A stretch of DNA of 64,000 bases from Agarophyton chilense (GCA_030374765.1 JARGXX010000111.1:1302001-1366000); one strand, 5' to 3'; shown: positions 42,329-53,103, numbered from the stretch's first letter. Program-made: numbers and translations. Notes: a model not told the origin generated them from the sequence alone.

Positions 42329-44891
42329 AGCATCCCCAACAAAATCCAAAAGACATGCCCCAGTCTACCACCGCCCGACCCAAAACCACGCCCAAAGACG
42401 CAGTGGCTGCTGCTTTTTACGAATGGTGCCTGCGTTAAAACCAAATGTACCTACACACTCTTCAGAAAATGGCCAAACTCGGTCTCCTCAATCTTTGGTC
42501 AATCTTTAAAGAAATCGACTCCCTCTTTCATGTTGCGGATGCATCCATAGAAAAAGCGTGATACAACCACACCGAGAAACCACCCACACTCACTCGAAGG
42601 GAGCGTCATTCTTCTCTGACATCTCTGGGCCAATCATACCGACTTTCATAGACGGTAAAGAATACTTCTTGGTGTTCATCGAAAACCGCACCAGGTTCCT
42701 CCATACATTTTGCGCGTCTATCCGGACCCAACTGTCTAACTTTACGCGCAACATACTCAACCTCATGTGCAGCAATTTCGGATCAGCCCCACTGATCATC
42801 ACAATTCACAACGCAGGGGAATACAAATCAAACATATTCTAATCCATACTAACCGGTCACAGTACTAACTCCAAACTTCCACAGCACACAGCCCCCAAAA
42901 GAACTCACTGGCTGAAAGAGTCATCGGCACTGTGTCTCGTATAGTACGTGCTAACCTGTACCACTTCGGTCCACCGCTGCATTATTGGGAGGACGCCCTC
43001 CGTGACACCACCTTCCGATACAACCGAACTCTCCACATAACTACTCGCAAAATCCCATACGCACAGTGGCACACGCGACCTCCTACCGTTACTACCATGT
43101 TCGCTTTTGACCAGAAAGGAAGCATCCCAGTAATCACAGACCGTACCACGCAAAGCAAGCTGGACGCACGCCGAACCCTGGTAAGATATATGTTCGGTAA
43201 CATCAACACCCACATCAAGATCCAGAACGTCGAGACAAAAGATCCCCGCAAAATCCGCGCAATCGACTTCAAACCATATTTTCCGTACCAAGACCCTGTA
43301 AGAACGACTGACAGGCCTTCAAGGCATTTGCTCCTTCGCCAGACCCCTCCCACATCAATCATCACACACTACCGCCACTCTCACTACCCCAAGCGCGCAG
43401 AGACCCCAATGCAAAGCAATGGATCATTGCCCATAACGCAGAACTCGACCAAGTACACTAACTGGGCGTCATAGAATGGCTTACGAAGAAAAACATTCTC
43501 CGCAACCTGATCCCGCTCACAAAAAAAGTATCGATGTAAAAGAGGACACAACGACAAAAACACAGATCGCAAAGCTCGCCTCGCCGTGTGCGGCGATCTC
43601 ATGAAATCCAACCTACAATTTGACCCGAATCACGCACCAGCTCGCTTGCCACAAAAAGAAACGGTACGTCTCGCCATGGCAATCACAGCCGCCAACAACC
43701 TGAACTTTGGACACTTCGACATTACAACGGCTTATCCCAACAAACTCTATCGCTATAACAACAAGTATATGTAAACAACACCCTCGTCTCAACGTGTCAA
43801 TTATGCACCGAACCCCGGCAGGCTGCCTTATTCGTAGCTTTTACGGCAACCCATCAGGTTTCTTGTATTATCTCGAAGGTGCCGTAGAATGACTCACCTC
43901 TAACAAATACTCCCAATCTGCAGACGACCCGTGACTTTTCTTCAGACTAATATCTCCATCCAGCTTCACAATAATATGCCTTAACAGCGAGGATTAGCTC
44001 ATAGTTGCGACGCATTAATTTAACATAGATGAACTGTTCGTCAATATTGCCATGAATTAGAACAATCGGTGAATTAGAAAACCCACCAAATATCTTGGGT
44101 GGAAAATGGCATACAAGTCAGGCGGAATACATATCAGCCAACCAAACTACATCTAACCAGCGCCCGCGTTCGAATAACTCTCCGAATGCAGCCCTTGCCA
44201 GTCACCACACGCGTCCAAGTCCAAGTTTCATGGACCCACCGAAAACGACACGCTCCTGCCAAGTCACACAGACCTTTACCGATAAATAGTCGGCATATTA
44301 CGATAGATCAGCGACTGCACCAGACCCGACATCGCCTTCGCCGTCTCACCCCTCGGACAGGCTTCCCAAAACACTACAACGCGACACTAGAGCCTACTCA
44401 AGGAGGTACTGCGATACCTTCGAGACACAATTCACTATGGCATATTGTACCACAAGCGCAAAATTTTCTCGACTCTTTGAAGCTTTCTTTCAAGACGTAC
44501 ACGGACGATGATTTCGCTACCAATGAACGGAACAAGAAATGTATCACAAGATATGTGCCCACAATCCAAGGCGGTCCAATCTCATGGTCCTCCTGTCAAC
44601 AATTCTGCTTCGCGCAATCCAGCGCTGAAGTGAAATACATTGCAGCAACGGCAGCCGTCCAAAACAGCTGCTCAAAACGTTGCACACTAAAATTCCTTCA
44701 TTTCATCAAATAAGAGCCCTCACCAGTCTTTCTTGATAATAAATGCGTCTTTGCTATTGGACAAAACGCAGGCGACTCTAAGCGTCGCAATTTCATCGAC
44801 TTACGACATCATTATAGACGCGACCACCTCATCGTCGCAACATCAAGCTGGAGTATGTTCTTTCTGCTGCGATATCGCCGACATACTAACC

Positions 44892-45954
44892 GGAAATCAT
44901 GCTGTTATACCTGTGATAGCTTTAAGAATGGTCTGACTTTCAGGAGCACAGCTCTGTCGCTTTCTCAATTGAAACGTGCTCTTGCAGAGCAACGTTCAAA
45001 TGGAAGACGCGACGAGTATGGCCGCTAGCTTGGAAACCATGTTGTGGATAAGGTGTTAAGACGCTGCTTATCGAATACGAGCCTTCGAGAGTGTGTGCGA
45101 ATGTCGCCGAATAGCTCATACATCGACACTCGCTTGTGATTCGCACGAGTCGTTCGTTGCATTCGAAATACCGCATGGCGCGTTGCAAAGTACGTTGTCG
45201 GCTGTGCCAACTTCAGTGTATTGCAGTCGTAGTCTCGGAACTAGCTCGAATATGCGCAAATCGTGGGACTTGACGTATGGGCTGGGTAAGAGCAGACAAA
45301 TGAAAGTAACAAAATATTCTACGAGTGTGTCGCTTTACAACATGAAAGCTATCCTAACAATGCAGAGAACAAAGACCCCACCGTCTCGAAAATACCGTCT
45401 CCGTCAACGTCCTGAGCAAACGAGTCCATCACTCCATCCCCATTGCTATCATACGTGATGTATTCATATGCCCCATCTTGGTTGGTGTCGTAGCTGATGG
45501 AATCAACTTGACCATCGCTATTTTCATCGCTGGCCACTCCGGTTTGGTCGGAAGCGATTTGAGGTGGTTCCTCACCTTGATCCTGAGCCATGGTGCTCTG
45601 AGTGTGCTTCCTTGCTTCTCCCCTTCCATAGCGGCCCCAGCTGCCAAACTCTTCTTTGGTCACACGCGACAGCTCATCCTTGTCGCCTTTGATCACTGCC
45701 TTTCCCATTTTTGCGGAGGTCTTGAGGGCTTTGAGTCCGACGGATACGGGTCCAATCATGTTTAGTAGTTGTAGAAGAACGGGGGGGGGGTGGTAGTGGA
45801 GAGGTTTTGGAAAAGGGGAAGATCGGTAGGAGAAAGAAGCGATGGGTGCGGTTGACGACACTCGATGTGTAGGTTGCGTAGATGTAGCTGCTGTGAGCTT
45901 GGATAGGGGGGATGAGAAAAGAAGAAGCGAGGCCATGACTCACATTTATAGTCT
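44892..45954 (-). repeat. inverted repeat, left arm
   Basis: About 1,063 bp, the reverse complement of 47041-48109 with near identity; only the outer ~60 bp and the homopolymer tract carry small length changes. The outer edge adjoins the copia fossil. The spacer to the right arm is about 1.1 kb. Confidence 0.95.
45349..45759 (-). CDS. small calcium-binding-type protein (left copy)
   Basis: 136 residues, ATG at 45759. The N-terminal half is basic (GPVSVGLKALKTSAKMGKAV, DELSRVTKEEFGSWGRYGRG). The C-terminal half has four Asp loops of the DxNxDGxxD type found in EF-hand, dockerin and thrombospondin type 3 repeats: DENSDGQVD, DTNQDGAYE, DSNGDGVMD, DVDGDGIFE. It ends FSALLG then TAG. The frame is open upstream to an ATG at 45936, adding a transit-peptide-like Ser-rich stretch, but that ATG is only ~10 bp from a TATA-like box, so the shorter start is preferred. 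It differs from the right copy at two nearby residues (YEYI compared with YDYV). Confidence 0.65.
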   Translation of the reverse strand: MIGPVSVGLKALKTSAKMGKAVIKGDKDELSRVTKEEFGSWGRYGRGEARKHTQSTMAQDQGEEPPQIASDQTGVASDENSDGQVDSISYDTNQDGAYEYITYDSNGDGVMDSFAQDVDGDGIFETVGSLFSALLG

Positions 45955-47040
45955 GCGGCTACTCTCTAGGAAGACGCAGATGCTGCGTGGGATTGCGAGT
46001 GGCATCCTACCAGATTGGAAATGGACACCGCAGCAAGGCGTGTAGCTCTTTGAGCAGCCACCGAATCGATGACGTGGATACCAACAGCGGGAATACAGTA
46101 CGAATACAGTGTTGACATGTATTGACTCTTTGCAAATGGTGATTTGCGAGCACGACACCACGTGCGCTGTTGACAGACTATTTGCTGGCACGGCTGTTGA
46201 CTGCGCAATGCGTTTCTGTGGCTGCAGTCGTCAACGGCAGGCCGTTGTGTCGACAAAGGGTTGCGAAGGGTATAGGGATAAAGGATAGCACCACCAGCAA
46301 GTTTCAGATTTTTAAAAAAGGTATCGGATGTCGTCTTACTTTCTACGGACACGAAAAGCCCCCATCATTATGTCTGTCCGCAATCATCTTAATCTCGATG
46401 CAGTTCGTTAATAACGACCGAGGAATTTAAGTACATCGCGGTATATGCTTTATTTTACCAGCAGTTTCTTTCTGAACAATTTTAATCTCCGTTTCTTCAT
46501 AGAAGTGATCGCCAGATTATTTCAGAAAGCTGTAATGTGCGAAATTCTGTTGCAGATTTCATTATGCTTGTAGCCACAGTACTGATGCGTTTTTGACGAC
46601 GCAATTTTGAAACACCGTAGATTTGAAATATTGCGACAGCTTTCGAGAACAGAAGGGGAGGAGTAGAAGCATGTCGATGATATACGAGTTTAGCGACAGC
46701 GGTGTGCTCCCAAGTGGGAGATGCCCAGGTCCAAATAGACATCGCTGGTACACAGTACAGTATGCCTTCGTGTTCAAAAAACGTCAATACGGCCAGCCGT
46801 CAGCTCACCATGTTTCGCTACCTTGTTGACATGTACGTGTCATCAAACCCACTCCTTATGGCGAGACAACTAAATATGAGTCGCTTGTCAACAGCGTCCT
46901 TGCTGGCGAGTCCATCAACATCTCCTCAGCCCATTTAATACGACGTCACCGCGTTCATTCCAATCTCCCGGTCCATACTGAACATACTGAAGGGTAAACA
47001 CGTAAGCGCCTGCCGTACAATGGTACCGGCAGCTTCCCAG
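45955..47040. other. spacer of the inverted repeat; no recognised gene
   Basis: Frames below 100 codons on both strands (46497-46787 minus, 46702-46938 plus), none recognised. Confidence 0.4.
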
Positions 47041-47043
47041 AGA

Positions 47044-47052
47044 CTATAAATG
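47044..47052 (+). promoter_or_regulatory. TATA-like box of the calcium-binding-type gene
   Basis: CTATAAATG, 191 bp before the ATG at 47243 and at the very inner edge of the arm; also present in the left arm. A start of transcription 25-30 bp downstream would leave a ~170-nt leader containing the poly-C run. Confidence 0.35.
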
Positions 47053-47242
47053 TGAGTCATGGCCCCGCTTCTTCTTTTCTCATCGCCCCTATCCAAGCTC
47101 ACAGCAGCTACATCTACGCAACCTACACATCGAGTGTCGTCAACCGCACACATCGCTTCTTTCTCCTACCGATCTTCCCCTTTTCCAAAACCTCTCCACT
47201 ACCCCCCCCCCCCCCCCCCCCGTTCTTCTACAACTACTAAAC

Positions 47243-47653
47243 ATGATTGGACCCGTATCCGTCGGACTCAAAGCCCTCAAGACCTCCGCAAAAATGGGAA
47301 AGGCAGTGATCAAAGGCGACAAGGACGAGCTGTCGCGTGTGACCAAAGAAGAGTTTGGCAGCTGGGGCCGCTATGGAAGGGGAGAAGCAAGGAAGCACAC
47401 TCAGAGCACCATGGCTCAGGATCAAGGTGAGGAACCACCTCAAATCGCTTCCGACCAAACCGGAGTGGCCAGCGATGAAAATAGCGATGGTCAAGTTGAT
47501 TCCATCAGCTACGACACCAACCAAGATGGGGCATATGACTACGTCACGTATGATAGCAATGGGGATGGAGTGATGGACTCGTTTGCTCAGGACGTTGACG
47601 GAGACGGTATTTTCGAGACGGTGGGGTCTTTGTTCTCTGCATTGTTAGGATAG
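47243..47653 (+). CDS. small calcium-binding-type protein (right copy)
   Basis: 136 residues, almost identical to the left copy (45349-45759), with the same four DxNxDGxxD-type loops and the same basic N-terminal half. The 20-base poly-C run at 47202-47221, just upstream of the ATG, is longer than in the left copy (10 C in a 13-base stretch). This puts the upstream Ser-rich frame (ATG 47059) out of phase here, a further reason to prefer the ATG at 47243. Calcium binding is inferred from the loops; no partner domain indicates a pathway. Confidence 0.7.
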   Translation: MIGPVSVGLKALKTSAKMGKAVIKGDKDELSRVTKEEFGSWGRYGRGEARKHTQSTMAQDQGEEPPQIASDQTGVASDENSDGQVDSISYDTNQDGAYDYVTYDSNGDGVMDSFAQDVDGDGIFETVGSLFSALLG

Positions 47654-48224
47654 CTTTCATGTTGTAAAGCGACACACTCGTAGAATATTTTGTTACTTTC
47701 ATTTGTCTGCTCTTACCCAGCCCATACGTCAAGTCCCACGATTTGCGCATATTCGAGCTAGTTCCGAGACTACGACTGCAATACACTGAAGTTGGCACAG
47801 CCGACAACGTACTTTGCAACGCGCCATGCGGTATTTCGAATGCAACGAACGACTCGTGCGAATCACAAGCGAGTGTCGATGTATGAGCTATTCGGCGACA
47901 TTCGCACACACTCTCGAAGGCTCGTATTCGATAAGCAGCGTCTTAACACCTTATCCACAACATGGTTTCCAAGCTAGCGGCCATACTCGTCGCGTCTTCC
48001 ATTTGAACGTTGCTCTGCAAGAGCACGTTTCAATTGAGAAAGCGACAGAGCAGTGCCTCTGGAGGTCATCAGAAAGGACTATTCTTAGAGGTATAACAGC
48101 ATGATTTCCGCCAACGTCATGGCGCGAAGCGTCTCGACATCATTCTAGCCATGTCTAGGTGTATGCTTTTGCTTTCCGATCGCTTTTCTTCGGAGAAGCA
48201 TACTGAACTTGGATTTGCTGCAAT

Positions 48225-49100
48225 CTAGTCCTTCCTGACGTGCATCGCGGGGGCCACCTGGGCCAGTAGCGCGCCAACATGCGCAGGCCTCTCGTTAACG
48301 ATCAGTGCATTACTACCCTTCCCCATCTGGCCGTACATATCAACAAACTCAAGCGCAACAGCAAACTTAGCCGCCTCCATGGCACCACGCTCTCCAAACG
48401 CCTTCGCCATCTCACGCAGCGCTTCTCCCCTAGCCACAGACTCCAGTTCGATAGCACGCGCCTTGCGCTCTGCCACAATTCTCAATTTACTCTCTTCCGC
48501 TCGCGCCTCGTTACGCACGCGCAATAAATGACCCTGTGATTCATTCTCCAAGCGGATTCGTACACCTTCCGACTGAAGAGCGGCGGCTTGTTTCGCGCCT
48601 TCCACCTCGGGCACCTTTTCGCGACGCATGCGTTCGGCGGCGGCTTGCTTGTCTATGGCCTCTAGAATATGCTTGTCGGGTTTGACATCGAGTATTTCGT
48701 GTTGAGTTACTACTAGACCCCAGTTGAATGCTGCGTCTGTGACTGCGTCGCTGACGCGTTGGTTGACGTGTTTGCGGGAGTGGAAGAGTGGGTCGAGTTC
48801 CAATTCACCCACTGCGGGGCGCATGGCAGATTTGGCGAGTTCTTGTACCGGGCGTAGTGGATCAGTGGCACCGTATGCTGCCTTTTCCGCGTCAACAAAG
48901 CGCACAAAAACGACTGCATCCACGCCAACAGTGACGTTATCCTTAGTGACTGCGTTTTGTGGCGGATAATACAAAGTCCGTTCTCTCATGTCGACTCGAT
49001 ATGCAATACGGTCAATAAAAGGCGCACAAAGAAACCAACCGGCGGAATGTATGGCATGAAAAGAACCTAAACGCTCTACCACCATGCGCTCACCCTCCAA
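48225..49100 (-). CDS. stomatin-like SPFH/Band 7 protein (SLP2/paraslipin type), N-terminus lost
   Basis: Frame of 291 codons with a typical stomatin-like 2 core: ERMVVERLGSFHAI, APFIDRIAYRVDMRE, AVTKDNVTVGVDAVVFVRF, DPLRPVQELAKSAMRP, NQRVSDAVTDAAFNWGLVV. A long charged helix follows (AAAERMRREKVPEVEGAKQ, ALQSEGVRIRLENESQGH), then the C-terminal ALEFVDMYGQMGKGSNALIV segment. Family members form ring-like scaffolds on mitochondrial or plastid membranes and organise protease complexes. The usual N-terminal targeting and membrane-anchoring part is absent: the first ATG is inside ERMVV (49085), and the frame upstream shows no hydrophobic segment. It is either a 5'-truncated copy or is missing a first exon. 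Downstream it lies next to the inverted repeat. Confidence 0.8.
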   Translation of the reverse strand: MEGERMVVERLGSFHAIHSAGWFLCAPFIDRIAYRVDMRERTLYYPPQNAVTKDNVTVGVDAVVFVRFVDAEKAAYGATDPLRPVQELAKSAMRPAVGELELDPLFHSRKHVNQRVSDAVTDAAFNWGLVVTQHEILDVKPDKHILEAIDKQAAAERMRREKVPEVEGAKQAAALQSEGVRIRLENESQGHLLRVRNEARAEESKLRIVAERKARAIELESVARGEALREMAKAFGERGAMEAAKFAVALEFVDMYGQMGKGSNALIVNERPAHVGALLAQVAPAMHVRKD

Positions 49101-49149
49101 GCATATGTTCAGCAGCTTGTTTATGGTAGAAACAGGCCACGCGTGAGGG

Positions 49150-49429
49150 GAAGTTTTCTCAACGCGCGCAGAGCTACTATATTCACTCTGAAGACCATGC
49201 TTTCCCAGTTCACATGTCTTCCTTCATCGGAAATGAAGGCTACTGCACCTATCAAGGCTCTCTTACAACACCTCCCTGCTCTAAGCAAGTTACTTGGCTC
49301 GTTGCCATTCAAGAGCAGCCAATCCATCTCGCTGATGTGAAACTCTACAAGAAATTGGCGGCCAGTGCTGAATTCGGAAACAATCGTCCCGTTCATCCTT
49401 TGAATGGTAGGCAAATCAAGTGCTTCTGA
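49150..49429 (+). pseudogene. alpha-carbonic anhydrase, C-terminal fragment 1
   Basis: Plus-strand frame with HAFPVHMSSFIGNEGYCTYQ, GSLTTPPCSKQVTWLV, and FGNNRPVHPLNGRQI, the C-terminal signature of alpha-carbonic anhydrases (Y.GSLT.PPC, NNRP). The zinc-ligand half is missing: the gene begins abruptly near 49150, back to back with the truncated stomatin-like ORF. After a stop, the +1 frame reads a hydrophobic tail (TIAAVLVAAVLVAAVAVF), like a C-terminal membrane or GPI signal, which suggests one frameshift near 49405. Confidence 0.75.
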
Positions 49430-50010
49430 TCTCACCATCGCCGCCGTCCTGGTCGCCGCCGTTCTCGTCGCCGCAGTCGCCGTTTTCACTGATATCAGAT
49501 TCGCATCATTCTTGCATGGGCTCATGCTTTTTGATTTTACTTTTTTTTTTTTGACTTGCTATGTCTCAACTTACACAGTTCTTTTGATGTGCCATCGACG
49601 ATAGAATCAAGATAAAGCTACTGCATCATGTTTCCGAAGTTTCCATTTTTTTGTATATCGGAAAGAAATAAAAGTTGTTAATTGAGATGAATTAGCCATT
49701 TGGCTCCCGATCGAGCGCTACAGCGGCACATGTCTGTGTTGTGAATACATGCAGATAGAGACGAACATTCTATGGCGCTCTCGTTTGTTCTTAACAGCAG
49801 ATTTCTAGTGTATATATCTGTATCTAATATGGTCCTTTCTCCCAGTTCGCCCCCAATCCAAATATGAAAGCGAAGAAGCTGGGCGACCGTGCTCGCCTCT
49901 CCTTCAAGAGAAAGCAAGGCGCCCTTCCTCTTATAGACAAAGAAGAGAAAATAAACCTAACAGTTCGTCACTAGTTACGCTGTATCGAAGAAGGTACGTA
50001 ATAGTCACTA

Positions 50011-50448
50011 TTGTATCAGACAACAGGTAAGAAGTGTTTCATTTGCTCTTTGTTGAATTTAATGTCTCATCAAATGTTAAATAATCTCAAAAATACAGCT
50101 TCACGACAGTTCTTGAGCGTGAAAGAGGGCAACCATATAGCATATGGCATCATCACAAGCATATGCTTGGAAGCAAACCAAATAATATCGGCGACGCTTG
50201 TAACGTTTCGTTCCAATAACTTACGCAATTTGTTCAACGTCACCGTCAGTATTAACGGTAGCGTCGAAAACAAAATTGAATCCATCACGGCAAAAGCGGT
50301 TAAGTTTGGAGACGTACAGAATATTATGCGCCCAATTTGGTATGATACAGGTCCGATGCATTTCAATCTGCAAAAGGAATCAATGCAACCAGCTCGCCAG
50401 TTCTTAGAGAGAAAATCGGCGGGGAAAAAGTGTGTCTGTTCAAATTAA
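50011..50448 (+). CDS. hypothetical ORF
   Basis: 145 codons with a hydrophobic-polar pattern and a Lys/Cys-rich end (ERKSAGKKCVCSN). No family recognised. From 49610 to 50010 nothing else is seen. Confidence 0.25.
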   Translation: MYQTTGKKCFICSLLNLMSHQMLNNLKNTASRQFLSVKEGNHIAYGIITSICLEANQIISATLVTFRSNNLRNLFNVTVSINGSVENKIESITAKAVKFGDVQNIMRPIWYDTGPMHFNLQKESMQPARQFLERKSAGKKCVCSN

Positions 50449-50966
50449 CATTTTTGGGATCATTTAATGAAGTGTCTGAGCGATAAATAAGGGGTTGGCA
50501 TTGATTCGCAGCATCGACAGCCAAATTCTTGCGTGCAGCACGGGTAACTACAAGCCCTCTGGCTCTCAACCCAATTAACATATTCTTGCGAGCGGACTGT
50601 TGTACGGCTTACGTAAGCTGGCAAATTAGGTGCCTGACGTAGCGGACATCGCGGTACCGGAGTGACCTTCGTATCGCAACATGTTCCCTGAAAGACTACC
50701 AAGGTGGATTTACATCACAAATGTCGTTACGCATCTCTACGGAAAAAAAGCATTACGAGCGAAGAACAGTGTGTTGGTTTTGAATCCATCAAAACAGACT
50801 CTATTCCACTCGTAGAGGCCTATTTTGTGGGCTCAACTGTTCTGTCGATAACGTGTTCTGAAGGAGCATTTCTAGAAAAATAAAAAAACGTAGGACCCAC
50901 ACGTTTGATACTCGAAAGTTGACCCATACATATGAATAAGGATGACAAGAAGTGGGAGGGCGATTT

Positions 50967-51540
50967 TTATTGACGACCTCGAACAATATTCCTGAAAGGT
51001 TTCGGTCTGAAGCAAGTAACTCCTCTATAATTCAACGGGTGCACCGGACGACTATTTCCGAAGTCAGCACTGGCAGCAAATTCTTTGTAGAGTCTCACAT
51101 CGTTGACATGAATTGGCTGCTTTTGGAAACAAGCCAAGTAACGTCCTTAGAACAGGGAAGGGTTGTGAGAGAGCCTTGACAAGTACAATAGCCTTCGTTT
51201 CCGATGAAGGACGACATGTGAACTGAAAAAGCATGGTGCTGAGAGTGAACATGGGTAACGATTGAATGAAATTTTGAAGAAGATCCGCTGTGGCGAGTAG
51301 TCTGCGGTTCTTCGGTGAAGAAAGTGCCGAGAACGAGTAAAGAGCCGTCAGAGGCACTATGAACCATATGAGCTTCCAATGGATAGTGCTCGCCGTGCAC
51401 AGTATGCTCACTTGGGGAATGAAAATGGAGGTTGATCACTCGATAGTGCTTTCCGTTGAAAACTGTGTGACCGCAAAGATTGTGCGACTCACAGCTAAGA
51501 GCCCAGTTTGTCTTAGCGAAAGTTATGTTCCGAACAAGTT
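50967..51540 (-). pseudogene. alpha-carbonic anhydrase pseudogene 2
   Basis: Minus strand: ESHNLCGHTVFNGKHYRV, then the zinc-binding block INLHFHSPSEHTVHGEHYPL followed by EAHMVH (the His ligands of the family are present), then MSSFIGNEGYCTCQGSLTTL and, after a frame change near 51104, VRLYKEFAASADFGNSRPVHPL. It ends at a TAA at 50967. The N-terminal third is missing. It is related to fragment 1 at 49150 but lies on the opposite strand. Confidence 0.8.
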
Positions 51541-51547
51541 GCTTGTT

Positions 51548-51583
51548 GAGGTAGCAAACATATGTTTCACTGTTTGCTACCTC
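51548..51583. repeat. perfect hairpin, 13-bp arms
   Basis: GAGGTAGCAAACA, a 10-base loop, then TGTTTGCTACCTC. It sits at the upstream edge of carbonic anhydrase pseudogene 2. It could be an excision footprint or a small foldback; nothing decides between them. Confidence 0.8.
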
Positions 51584-52242
51584 GCTTTTATGATAATCAA
51601 AAACATGCGAGAGAGAAGGTAGTACAATGGAGTTTTTCAGTATTGTTTTCTCTCAGATCTTCTCTGGAAGAGATCTGGGCAGTGATTAACAGAGCCTAGA
51701 GCTGTGTCGTTGTTGACAAACTCCAATGAAACACATCATTTTTGAAAATTTTACGTCTTATTGAAGAACAACAAAGCGTTCACATGTCCCTATAACACGC
51801 TTAACCACCTTTGCTGTTGCAACAGTTCCTGAACTTCGTCTCCCTACACCTTTTTATCGCTGCGGATGTTCTCCACGACTATCCTCGCTTCCATAATGCT
51901 ATGTATTGAAATTAATTGTCGACAATATGCTTAGCTACCCAACTTAGCAGCAAACTACGACGAATCCGTAGAAGTTTTTCGCACTTCCGTATTGGTGACA
52001 GCGAAAAAGTTCGTCCCGGATATGGAGAGGCCATTGCAGGGTTTAAGCGAAGTTATCAAACTAATCGCCTGACAACTAGATAACAAATACTGCGATCCGA
52101 TAATACATGGTTCATGTCAGTCGTTCATATGCGTGAGTCGGGCTTTGATGCTTTGCACAAATTAGCTGCCGATCAGATAAAATGTCCCCTGGACTACAAC
52201 ATGTTATAACAGACAGAATGGGCTTGGAAAAGACGTAGAAGG
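51584..52242. other. no recognised gene
   Basis: AT-rich. The last part may hold decayed N-terminal sequence of the transposase that follows. Confidence 0.3.
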
Positions 52243-52973
52243 ATGAAAAAAACTTTCAAGGAGCTATTATTTCTTTATTTGGAGATTTTGAATGGTGGAC
52301 CATCAGAATTAGATTCTATTGTAAACTTGGCAAGTAGATATAGGTTATTTAATGGAACCTCATGGAATTACATATATAACACGGGCTGGCATGCTTTCGG
52401 GCTTTGTCACTGTTCGAGCCAATTCAATGGCCTGGAGCGAAAGAAAGAGCCACGATGAAGGGCTTAATAAGAGGTTTTCTAAAGGCTGTTTTGTTCGTTG
52501 ACGGCACAAGACAAACCATATGTAAGTCGAATGACGAAGGTGTGCAAAACGACCAGTACTTCGGCAAGGACGCAATTCATTGCTATGCCCTACTAATATA
52601 TGTAGATATCTATGGGGTAATACGTAGAGTTGAAGTGTCCTACTCTGGTTGCGTTCATGAAAAGACCATGTTTCAAATGGCCGGTGTGTACCTTCGGAGA
52701 GAAAAGAACTTCGCTAACGGAGAACAGATGATTTGTGCTGCCGCGTTAGTCGGTGCAGGCGAGCCAAGTTGGACAATTGCGCCATTTAAGAAAGGAACAG
52801 GACTCTACTTCAAACTGCGCCAGGAATGGAACAATGATGTCCGGAAACGGTTCTGGAACAAAATGTCAATCGACTATATCAAGAACGGAAACCGGGCTTT
52901 TATTTATTGCTGTTCTTGCGCCGATGAACTTTTCACAGCCTCCATACATGTAGCACCAATGATAATTAACTGA
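52243..52973 (+). pseudogene. PIF/Harbinger-like DDE transposase remnant H3
   Basis: Plus strand, two overlapping frames. The N-terminal piece (FKELLFLYLEILNGGPSEL) ends at 52458. The catalytic piece reads KAVLFVDGTRQTICKSND (first Asp), GKDAIHCYALLIYVDIYGVI, VSYSGCVHEKTMFQMAGVYL and PSWTIAPFKKGTGLYFKLRQ, the pattern of DDE_Tnp_4 domains. One frame change separates the pieces, and the last catalytic acid is not seen. It differs from both H1 and H2. Confidence 0.6.
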
Positions 52974-53103
52974 AAACTTTGGCTTGATGGGCTTCAAATC
53001 ATACCAATTAAACGAATGATTCAAAGTATGAACCCTTCAGAACGCCTGTTGTTTTTAAAAGAGTCTTAGAAAATAAGATGACCGCCAAGGCATAAACACG
53101 CTT

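Larger units (their letters stand above)
29455..44891 (+). mobile_element. Ty1/copia fossil, interrupted by element B
   Basis: Plus-strand copia element in two parts. Left part, to 31250: a probable 5' LTR end at TACA (about 29542) followed by GGTTATGGGACAC, comparable to the start of the other copia element; gag (29786-30620, KSNFKKWYAFLSDTLSPYGY); start of pol. Right part, from 42334: integrase (GASFFSDISGPI..TFIDGKEYF, HNAGEYKSN; 42590-42840), integrase C-terminus (42932-43474), reverse transcriptase (KETVRLAMAITAANN, HFDITTAYPN) and RNase H to about 44890. It is broken in many places. The 3' end is cut where the inverted repeat starts, so no 3' LTR is visible; the 5' LTR start is a guess. 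Confidence 0.75.
47041..48109 (+). repeat. inverted repeat, right arm
   Basis: Reverse complement of 44892-45954. The outer edge is about 115 bp from the stop codon of the stomatin-like ORF, in host-gene surroundings, so this arm is the more likely original. Confidence 0.95.

Noticed and set aside
45060-45458. 121-codon frame found in both inverted arms (44940-45458 and 47544-48060 regions)
   Set aside because: Identical arms make every frame appear twice; it overlaps the calcium-binding-type gene in antisense and has no domain.
49121-49525. 134-codon minus frame upstream of the stomatin-like ORF as its missing N-terminus
   Set aside because: It is the antisense of the alpha-carbonic anhydrase fragment; no presequence or membrane segment is present.
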